Positions 55,836 to 64,000 of a stretch of DNA of 64,000 bases are shown here, one piece after another; within the stretch, counting starts at the first letter, position 1, and every line of letters starts with the position of its first letter. A program made the position numbers and the translations under genes. This stretch comes from Corylus avellana (lineage: Eukaryota > Streptophyta > Magnoliopsida > Fagales > Betulaceae): assembly GCF_901000735.1 (NCBI RefSeq), contig NC_081545.1, positions 14,124,919 to 14,188,918 of the forward strand. Direction: 5' to 3'. A model generated the notes under the pieces. The model was not told where the DNA came from, ran no database searches, and worked only from the letters and a program-made list of their open reading frames with translations.

Positions 55836-56074
55836 AACCACCCAATTATTCCAAAGCTCCCTCAAATATCGGCTTGGCTTGATTCACCTCCAATCAAGCT
55901 CCATCCAAACGTAAGAAGAATATAATTTCATATAATGATCAATAAGCTTTCTAACCATTACTTAATATGTGTGTGTTTTTGTAAAATTAATGCATAGGGA
56001 AAGATTCTCTAACCCTTCAAGACGTGACATTATCAAATCCACATTGGCTTGCATTTTATGTTACTTCCTCCTGT

Positions 56075-58079
56075 TTAGTGGTTTTGGCAAGTGACACTTG
56101 CAATGTGCTTTGTGTCTTCCAGTTTGTTCTGTGTGTCTCCCAATTTGTTATGTGTCTTTTGGAGCTTTGTCATGCATTTGTCATGGTTGTCAGTTTGGGT
56201 GGACGAATGTGCTCGAGATAAACTTAAAGGGGTAGGTATGAGATCGCACCCCATTGCTTTGATGTGCCCAGATCGTCGGCCCCTTAGCACTTTTGTAACT
56301 ATTTCTTCTATGTGTTTCTCCACACTACTTTCCTCCACGTTGTGGCGTCCCACATCGCCTAGGTATGAAGATAGAGAAGGAGACGTTCTTATATGTATAG
56401 TTACACCTTTCATGACAATAACGCGTTTTCAAGCCGTGATGGTTATGATCCCATCAGAACTCCGTAGTTAAGTGAGCTTATACGAGAGTAGTACCAAGAT
56501 GGGTGACCTCCTGCGAAGTCTAATTCAGGGGAGCCCAAAGCGAACAGTATTGTGTGGTATTGGGGTGGGGCATTACAACGTCCTCTTTGTTTGTTAATTC
56601 ATGCATCTCAATCTACACAAGCCATAGTTGCTCTTAGTTTAATATATACTTCATCCAAGTAAGTTTATTATTCCTGTTCTTCACTAATAGAATTAATGAT
56701 TGGAAAGTAAACATTTACTTACAAATAGGCTCTAACATTTTGAGTTTACAAAAGGCTCATTTTTTTGGTATGGGTATACTTATATAGATCAACACAAGTG
56801 GACTTGACTTTTGTTGCTTGTTCTTACACATAATACACATAACATAGTTTACACTAAATAATGTTACTTTCATAAAATTATGTTACGAGATTCTTACTTG
56901 TTTATAAATGTCATTGAAAAATGAGCAGGTGCCAGATGTGTGATTTGTACCCAACAAACTTCTATTTTTATTATTATTATTATTATTATTTTTTTTTTTT
57001 TTATTTCGTTCAGACTTGGCCTATGAAATTTGAAAAAAAAAAAAAACAATTATTCATAACATGTTTGACAGCTGTATGCAAATTATATCAATCTTAATTT
57101 TCTACTCAATATAATAATATATATTTGCCTATTGCTACATCAAATGAGTCACATATTAATTTCCATTGTTCAAAACCATTCCCATTCGGACATGTTCTCA
57201 GCAGCCTTAGCCATGGCAATCGCCTCAGGATCATCTTCTTTAAGCTTTTAAAATATTTCTTGTAATGTTCCTTATACAGATTGGAGCAAATTCTAAAATA
57301 GACACAACCCATGTTATGAGAAACAACTTTGAAATCCTCATTTCATAACAAATTTAGAGCAAGGTTTGACTAAGACATAATAATTAACAAAATAATAGTA
57401 AAAAAAGTGTCACATTATTTTTTCATATAAAACATGTCCTTAAACATTGAGATTTGTACCATAACATTGCGTACTAGCTTGCGCTTTTGTTCACTTAGGA
57501 CCCTTTTCCATTAATCATGATGGAGTTCACACATGCTGTGAACAAACGCTCCGATCTTGTTCGCTAACCACGATGCATTCGTGTTTATTAGGGATGTTTA
57601 GAACAATGAAACCATGTTTAAGTACCAGGCCATTCAACTTCTTACATTTGTTCTTACCCCTTAGACTTTTGACAGACGTGTTAACTGTTAGGCAAAACAT
57701 GATAGAGTAGTTAGTTATATTTAGAAGAGTATATTCTAAAATGTCTGTAACAAACTGAAATAATACAAAAAGTAACATTTAATACATATATAATTCATAT
57801 GCATTTACAAGATGCAATAGGGACGACTCCCTGTGAACCCAATCCTGCCACTGAGTGAATAGGATTAAAAGACTTGTGTGAAGGATGCCCCTCTGCTAAC
57901 TCATGGGGGACCGACAATTGCATATCCGTATCACCAACTACAAAATTGGGACTCTGACTGTCATGCTCATCAATAAGGCCTTGGTCTTGGCCTTGGCCTC
58001 GGCCTCGGCCTTGTACTACTGTAACACGTACGCATCGTGTCTTTACCATTATTATGATCAATTTGCTAACAGCAACCAA
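56075..58079 (-). pseudogene. PTTA/TNPA-like second gene of the CACTA element
   Basis: Probable exons on the minus strand: first exon MVKTRCVRVTVVQGRGRGQG with an SPNFVVGDTD stretch (58049-57795), then VKSLRGKNKCKKLNGLVLKH (57670-57530), then FRICSNLYKEHYKKYFKSLK and GNGFEQWKLICDSFD (57320-57110). Last is EIVTKVLRGRRSGHIKAMG with a heptad-like coiled tail (56340-56075). This order, basic start, RGKNxCxK block and a GRRSGHIKGxG-like motif before a coiled coil, resembles plant Ptta/En/Spm transposases. Such proteins bind subterminal repeats. A Cassandra LTR cuts the last exon and frames shift, so it is probably dead. Splice sites were not resolved. Confidence 0.6.
56341..56577 (+). mobile_element. 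Cassandra solo LTR with 5S rRNA-like sequence
   Basis: tgtggcgtcccacatcgcc to ggggtggggcattaca, 237 bp. At 56434-56523 it carries gatcccatcagaactccg, agttaag, gagagtagtacca and gatgggtgacctcctg, clearly 5S rRNA, including internal control box C (56498-56508). 5S-bearing LTRs define Cassandra TRIM elements. The flank ACGT is on both sides (56337-56340 and 56578-56581). It is not a 5S gene: the ends and context are those of an LTR. Confidence 0.9.
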
Positions 58080-58209
58080 AAATTTAGATTAGTCAAATTA
58101 TAATCATACATCATGTTAAATATTTTTGACGAAAATACAATAATCATATTAGTAATTTATTATAAAAAATGTTCATACAAATATATTAGTGTTTTAGTAT
58201 GCAAATATG
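57920..58209. repeat. 290-bp direct duplication, copy 1 (copy 2 at 59291-59580)
   Basis: catatccgtatcaccaacta, ttggccttggcctcggcc-type and tttagattagtcaaattata blocks occur in both at the same spacing, about 85% identical, 1371 bp apart. It spans the start of the PTTA-like first exon. A (GT)n run (58219-58248) follows copy 1 only. Confidence 0.88.
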
Positions 58210-58217
58210 ACTATATA

Positions 58218-58249
<32 letters not shown>

Positions 58250-59992
58250 AGAATATAGAAACAAGGGTTGCCAACCCACCATTGCAATGCACTGTGGATC
58301 CATCATAATTACCTACAATGTGCAAACTACACCATACCTGTGCATATGTACCATACCTAGAAATTACCATAGGTAGCCCTCAAAAGTCGTAAATCTGCCT
58401 TGAACAACTGAAGAAAAGGAGTGGCTCGCATGTATGCAACAAGCCAGCTTCAATGGAAATTACTATACAACCCTCACTTTCCCTAAATTGAGAATTACGA
58501 AATTGCTGATGGGCTTTTAGAGAGAAAAAAATTGTTGAAGCATTGAGGAAACAAAAACTAAAACCAGTGGAAGGAAGGAAGAGTTTTGTGAGGAAACAAA
58601 CAAGTTGAAAGAAAAAAGTGTTATTGTCTATTTTTTTTTTTTTTTTTTTTTGTATTCAATGCAGGGTATAAGTGTAATTTAAGCTGAAAAAATTTTAAAA
58701 ATGGGTCAAATTTCTGCCATTGCAAGTTGCTTCACCCGGAAGCTACAACGTCAAGTACTCCAGCCTTTGGAGAGGGTCACGTCTCTAGAAGCTACGCTAC
58801 TTTAGTTGTGGTCAAGTACAAGAGGCGCAGAGGCTACTTTAGTCGTACATGAAGCAGCATTGTAGATGCACAGCGTTGTGGAGGGCAGCTTATTGGTTGC
58901 CAAACGCAACCGTATTGACTATTCTTGCCCATGTCACAATACAGAAGCAGGAGGTACTTTAAACAAGAGACTCTCGTTTGCCAAGTCTCACATACACATC
59001 TCGCCCAGCCATTCAATTGCAATCCACGATTACGGCTCCTAAGACGCGATCTTGGAAGGTTAGGTCATCTAACCAATGAGTTCACGTTAGAAATTTCTTG
59101 GCCTTTTTTTGCTTCCTTGATGTAATTTATTCTTTTTGTTGTTAATTGAAAGCATATGGCACCCGAAGTTTGGCAAGACATCCACTGTGTCCATCATCTT
59201 CAACGCCGAAGAAGCATAAGAAGGTACTTTCTCTTATTCACTTTAGATCGATTTACTTTCTCTTATTCACTTGAGATTGATTTACTGATCGCATATCTAT
59301 ATCACCAACAACAAAGTTGGGACTGTGACTATCATGTTCGTCAATAAGGACCCGGCCTTGGCCTTGGCCTCAGCTTCGTACTACTTGAATGTGTACGCGT
59401 CATGTCTTTATCATTGTTACGATCAATTTGTTAACAGCTCAAAAACCAAAAATTTAGATTAGTCAAATTATAAACATATAGCATGTTAAATATTTTTGAC
59501 GAACATACAATAATCATGCCACTAATTTATTATGAAAAATGTTCTTATAAGTATAGTAGTGTTTTACTATGCATATATGAAAATTTGCAAGAAAAACACC
59601 AATATATATATAGCATCAACTTCATAAAATGTGTTAATACACTTTGTACTTATACCAAAGTTGAGCTTGTGTTCAATACCTTTCATCATTAGATTCATAC
59701 TCAAAGTCTGTATCACTATTACTTGCAAATGATTGTTCGTATTCAAAGTCCTTTTCGTGTTCAGAGTCTATATTGTCGTGGCTAGATGACTCCTCTTCTT
59801 CATCGAAGTTTGTATCATGGTCCTCATCCAACAAGTTATTGTTGGCAAACATCAAGTTGAACATATAATTCATCAATTGCTACTGTCACATCATCTCTGC
59901 ATAATAAAGTGGAGGCTTTAACATTTGCTTCGTCAACAAGGACATATTACCCTCAATACATTTACCTTCTTGGAATACGTCATCGCAGAGTC

Positions 59993-60222
59993 TGTGACGC
60001 CCCACATCGGCTGGGTATGGAGATGAGAATGTTCTTAAATGTATACTACACCCTTAATGACAACAACGCGTTTTAAAGTCGTGATGGTCATGATCCCATT
60101 AGAACTCCACAGTTAAGTGTACTTCTGCTGGAGTAATACCAGGATGGGTGACCTACTTGGAAGTCTAGTTTGGGGGAGCCAAAAGCGGACAATATTGTCT
60201 GTCATTGAGGTGGGGTGTTACA
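59993..60222 (+). mobile_element. Second Cassandra solo LTR with 5S rRNA-like sequence
   Basis: tgtgacgccccacatcggc to aggtggggtgttaca, 230 bp, with a perfect TSD GAGTC (59988-59992 and 60223-60227). The 5S-like part 60078-60167 has gatcccattagaactcc, agttaag and aggatgggtgacct. It is about 80% similar to the copy at 56341, so the two are independent insertions in the CACTA element. Confidence 0.93.
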
Positions 60223-62407
60223 GAGTCCTTGGTCATCTTCTTGGTATAGGTCATCATTGAGTCCTTGTACTGTTGGAATATCATAGATGTCTCTATTGAT
60301 CAACTTCTGCACCACTTTCCAATTGCCACCCAATTTGGGATCATCCAAGTGAAACAATTGCGAAGCTTGGCATGCTAGGATGAACAAGTCGGACTCACAC
60401 CATTTATGAAAAGTATTCACAATCGTGAAGCTTTGGTCCGTTCGTATTCATGTTGCACTCCCAATGTCCCACTAATCGCACTCAAATAGGTACACGAGAT
60501 TTGGGCCTGGGTAACGTAACTCCAGAATATTCTTTAACTCACCATAGTACTCAATTATTGGCTTTCTGTCATTACCTAGAATAAAAATACCACAGTTCTG
60601 GGTAGTATGAGTTTGTTCACATTCTTTCATGTGGTACCTAACCCTATTCACTATGCAACCTATGTACGATCTAACTTGACGATTAGACCCACACACAAGA
60701 TCATATAATTGGTTTGAGCCATTGTCTACAGTACGCCCACTACTGTATAAATGTTTACGAAACCAACGTTTAAAGTTAGCCTTATGTTTTTTTTCAATGT
60801 CAAGGCCGCCTTCTTTTTAACTCTTATTATAAAGTTCATTGCATGAAAAACCAACATAATGGTAAGGATCATCCACACTATAATTATAACATGACGTAAA
60901 AGGTAAAAAACAAAGACTATTACTAAACTTACTCCAAATATGAGGCCGTTTTGTTATAGCTGGTAAGCACATACCTTCGTGCCCTATTAAAATCATTAGC
61001 ATCCAATGTTCCTAATATAGCTGCCCCTAACGACTGAACTTGTTGGGAGAACACATCCAAGCGCTAGCCCGTTTCTATAGTATCAACGTTAACATTGTTC
61101 CATTCATGGTTCTATCTTGTCTCAATCCTCCGAATATACTTGGACTAAAAGGTCAAGCTCTCATCAGCTAGGTAACTCTCGGCAATGAACCCTTTTGGAG
61201 TGCTTTGTTATGCACAAACTTCTTAAATTTTTTGAGTGACCTTTTCATCAAATACATCCAACAGAATTGTATTGGACTGGCAAGCTCAGCCTCCCGAGGT
61301 AAATGAACTGCTAGATGGATCATAACATAAGTTGGCGAAAAAAAAAAGGTAATCAACTCAATCAATGTTGTTTGTATTTCAAGAGTAAAAAATTTTTGAA
61401 TTGCAACAGGAAGTAAGCTCTGTAAGAAGACATGACAATCGTGGCTTTTCATACCTGAAATTTTATCAGGAAACTTGTTCACACATCGACTGATGCTAGA
61501 TGCATACCTGTTAGGAAATTTAACACCTTTCAACTACTTACATAAACTCTTCTTCTCATCTCTTGTCAAAGTGTACTTCACAAGTGGCATCCTATGAGTT
61601 GCACAATTTGTCTGCAAATACAATTCTTTACGTATACCCATCAATATTAAATCTCTTTGTCCATTGACTATGTCCTTGGTCTTCACATCAACATTCATTA
61701 ATGTACCTAAGACACTATCACATATATTATTCTCAATATGTATTACATCTAAATTGTGATGTAGTTTCAATCTTGACCCATAAGGCAACTTGATGAAAAT
61801 ACTCTTCTTCCTCCAATTCAACACAACATCTGGGTATTTCTCTTTGTCCCACTTGTGTTTTCCAAATTGTAAACCTGCAACATGCCTTAGTTGTTGCAAC
61901 AATTGATCTGTAAACAATTCTTTAGGTTCCAATCTATGCTTCTCAATACCATCAAAATAAATCTCTTCTTTCTCACCATGCAAGCCCTTGAGGAAGCAAC
62001 CGACAATGACTTATATAGCTCACCTTCACGTTATGCCCATACTTCAACCATCTGAACCATGTAACCTTATTACATACTGGACATGCAAGATTTCCATGAG
62101 TAGACCACCCAGATAATTTTCATATGCGGAAAAATCTTTTATAGTCCTTAGTAATGCTGCATACAATTGAAATGTCTCTTTATTTGACGCATGTGTATGC
62201 CTTAATTCCATAATTCTTTCAAATTATCAACCAACGGCCGCAAATAGATGTCAGTTTTGTTTCTGAGCTTTGAGGGCCCAAGGATAAGTAGGGACAACAT
62301 CAAATTTGTAGCCTTCATACACATCCATAGAGGTAAATTGTACACCATTAATATTACTGCCCATATGCTATATGTTATACTTATATTACCATATGGGTTG
62401 AAACCAT

Positions 62408-63921
62408 TGATGTGGTATTTTTATGACCAAAAATATCAATTATAAAAATAACCACTCGCAATAGGACGAATCTTTGTAGGATACGGCTATAGAGAGGGTG
62501 TCGAACCTCAAGGACTGCAGGGGTTTTATTATCAAAATTCAAAAGATTAAAATTAACTTAATTAAAAGAGAATTGATTTGATTTTAAAATTAAAGTGCAT
62601 GAAAATAAAAGAGATTTAAAATAAGAGAGAGTGTAGGGTATTGACTTCACCTCTATCCGCACAACAATGGTTAATCATAATTAATCCCAGAAATTCATTC
62701 TATGCATGTTATAAATAAACAAGAAACTACCTTATTAAAGAATAAGCATAATCTATCTTCGGTTGGCACGGATCGTCCACCTAACCACTAAGATGCGGTA
62801 CGACCTGTCTTTCCTAGGTATAAATTATCAAATTTTTTAACAGGATACAAACAGTCAATGAATAAGTGTAACCCATCTTCGGTTGGCACGAATTGTCTAC
62901 CTAAATTACACTAAACTAAGGTGTAGTACAATCCGTCTTCCTTAGGCATGGCCTATCAAATCCTATTGATCATATGTCAATTAAACTCATTATATAACCA
63001 TCATTCTGATAATCACAGAAAAGAAGAATGATTTGTGTTCAATAATAGTAAAATAATTTCTAAGACAAGATAATAATTTTACTAATATTGAATTGGAATT
63101 AAAGAACAATTGCATTTAATATGAAGAACATAAATCAATTGTAGCAATCCTCATAGTTATACAATCAATAAGCATAAATTGAAAATCTAGAAATTAAATA
63201 CAATCAAACCATTGTGCTTGGATAAGGTTACATCAACACCCCACGAAGGGGTTTAGTCGCTCATGATCTTCTAAGCTCCAAAGACAATTTTCTGGTTTCT
63301 AGCTCTAAGAAGCGGTGTGTTTTTTCTCAATGCTTAGAGGCCTATTTATAGGGCTTAGGAGAGTCCTAGAAGCCCTAATAATCCTATAAATTTTGGAGAT
63401 TTAAGTCCAAGTCCAATTAGGATAAAGAAAACCTAAGTCCAAATCGGAATAGAATTCACCCAGAATTGCGTTCCTATCTTGCGGGGCGATTTTGGCATTG
63501 CGGCGCCCCGAATTAGGAAAATGATATTTCAAAATGATTTTTAGAAATTTGAGTTATCTTTCCAGTGCCACTTGAATTACCTCAATCGGATATTTGAACT
63601 GAAAGTTATGGCCAAAATACCGAGACGTATGCAGAATCCAAATTTGAATCCAATCCGATTTTGACTCCAATTTGAGAAATTCCGAATTAATCCCTTCCTT
63701 TATTTGATTAAACTTAACCATAACATATAGGTCCTCTGTTATGATTGGCTAAGCTTAATCATCTCAAAGTGTGCTTTTCAGCCCAAAATCAATGGAATTA
63801 ATTGCATCTTTATTTATAACATGAAAACACAAAAACAAAACAAAATCAAACAAATAACAACATTAAGGAATTAACATATGCAAATTAAGGGGCTTGAATG
63901 TGCAACATTCGGCGCTTATCA
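62408..63921 (-). mobile_element. Solo LTR (family B type) inside the TNP2 gene
   Basis: Minus-strand start tgataagcgccgaatgttgc, end ataaaaataccacatca, 1514 bp. TNP2 reading breaks at ASD and resumes at GFNPYG on the far side, which fixes the insertion point. The flanks (accat / catca) do not give a clean TSD. Internal text such as gccaaaatcgcc and ccgaattaggaaaa is shared with the LTR at 14309. Confidence 0.72.
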
Positions 63922-64000
63922 CATCACTTGCTAAACCAAGTTGCACGTTGCGGGAATCACTTGCAAACTACTCATATCTTTTATCAAACACTTTCCACAT

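Larger units (their letters stand above)
52299..64000 (-). mobile_element. CACTA (En/Spm-type) DNA transposon, runs off the right edge
   Basis: The left terminus cactacaagaaatttgatc is followed by subterminal repeats, a PTTA/TNPA-like gene (58079-56075) and a TNP2-type transposase (from beyond 64000 to 59673), all on the minus strand. That is the usual content of plant CACTA elements. Five or more later insertions lie within: three LTR-type and Cassandra copies with readable TSDs plus microsatellites. The right terminus is outside the window. Confidence 0.82.
59673..64000 (-). pseudogene. TNP2-type CACTA transposase, interrupted
   Basis: Minus strand from the right edge: RNVQLGLASD (63960-63922), then after the solo LTR GFNPYGN-equivalent sequence, a WAVILMVYNLPLWMCMK-like stretch and DIYLRPLVDNLKELW (62390-62210). 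Next are KKSIFIKLPYGSRLKLHHNL, DVIHIENNICDSVLGTLMNV and MGIRKELYLQ (61983-61534), then YASSISRCVNKFPDKISGMK, SHDCHVFLQSLLPVAIQ and MIHLAVHLPREAELASPIQF (61533-61250). A DUF4216-like part follows: TQNCGIFILGNDRKPIIEYY (60600) and FILACQASQLFHLDDPKLGG, RDIYDIPTVQGLNDDLYQED (60400-60240). The frame runs on across the Cassandra copy (59993-60222) to an acidic tail ending at 59673. TNP2 proteins cut and join CACTA ends. Multiple stops and insertions show inactivity. Confidence 0.85.

Noticed and set aside
55552..55837. Minus-strand frames with repeated YLGICWYFLFG
   Set aside because: A product of the 40-bp minisatellite.
56434..56523. Possible 5S rRNA gene
   Set aside because: Only part of 5S is present, with changes, and it is enclosed by Cassandra LTR ends and a TSD. 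The same holds for 60078-60167.

Overview
This window reads as nuclear DNA of a flowering plant, probably a eudicot. It is AT-rich and packed with plant transposable elements (Ty1/copia, Ty3/gypsy, LINE, CACTA, Mutator-type, hAT, Cassandra). I find one convincing host gene, an intronless CLE (CLAVATA3/ESR-related) peptide precursor at 29139-29399. No bacterial, organellar or CRISPR features were seen, and nearly all transposon coding regions are broken.

Left part (1-12147): the 3' end and LTR of a chromovirus-type gypsy element, then a LINE on the minus strand (about 2480-8893). Three later insertions split the LINE, each with an exact target-site duplication (TSD): a solo LTR (TSD CCCAA), a 1.09-kb fold-back Mutator-type MITE (9-bp TSD) and a second solo LTR of the same family in the other orientation (TSD ATCAC). 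A second Mutator-type MITE and a chromovirus gag remnant follow.

Middle-left (12148-27916): a Tat-like gypsy element on the minus strand (broken gag, long tandem arrays in the 3' untranslated region, putative LTR), invaded by a non-autonomous LTR element (14309-17903). Then come a palindromic MITE, a GC-rich Mutator-type core holding another solo LTR, a stray CACTA terminus, and a structurally complete non-autonomous LTR retrotransposon (21339-27916) whose primer-binding site fits tRNA-Asp. It carries only gag remnants.

Centre (27917-49301): the CLE gene, then a nest. A minus-strand copia element (31661-49296, TSD GAAGA) has its 3' LTR tandemly triplicated together with flanking host DNA, a hAT transposon (32697-36960) in its 3' internal region, and a second plus-strand copia element (41731-49277) in its 5' LTR.

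Right part (49302-64000): Mutator-type arms, an LTR fragment, and a large minus-strand CACTA element that starts near 52299 and runs off the right edge. It has a TNP2-type transposase, a second PTTA/TNPA-like gene, subterminal repeats, two Cassandra solo LTRs carrying 5S rRNA-like sequence, and two further solo LTRs.

The boundaries given rest mainly on terminal motifs, LTR pairs and TSDs that can be read directly. Family names for degenerate proteins come from recognised motifs and were not checked by database search.
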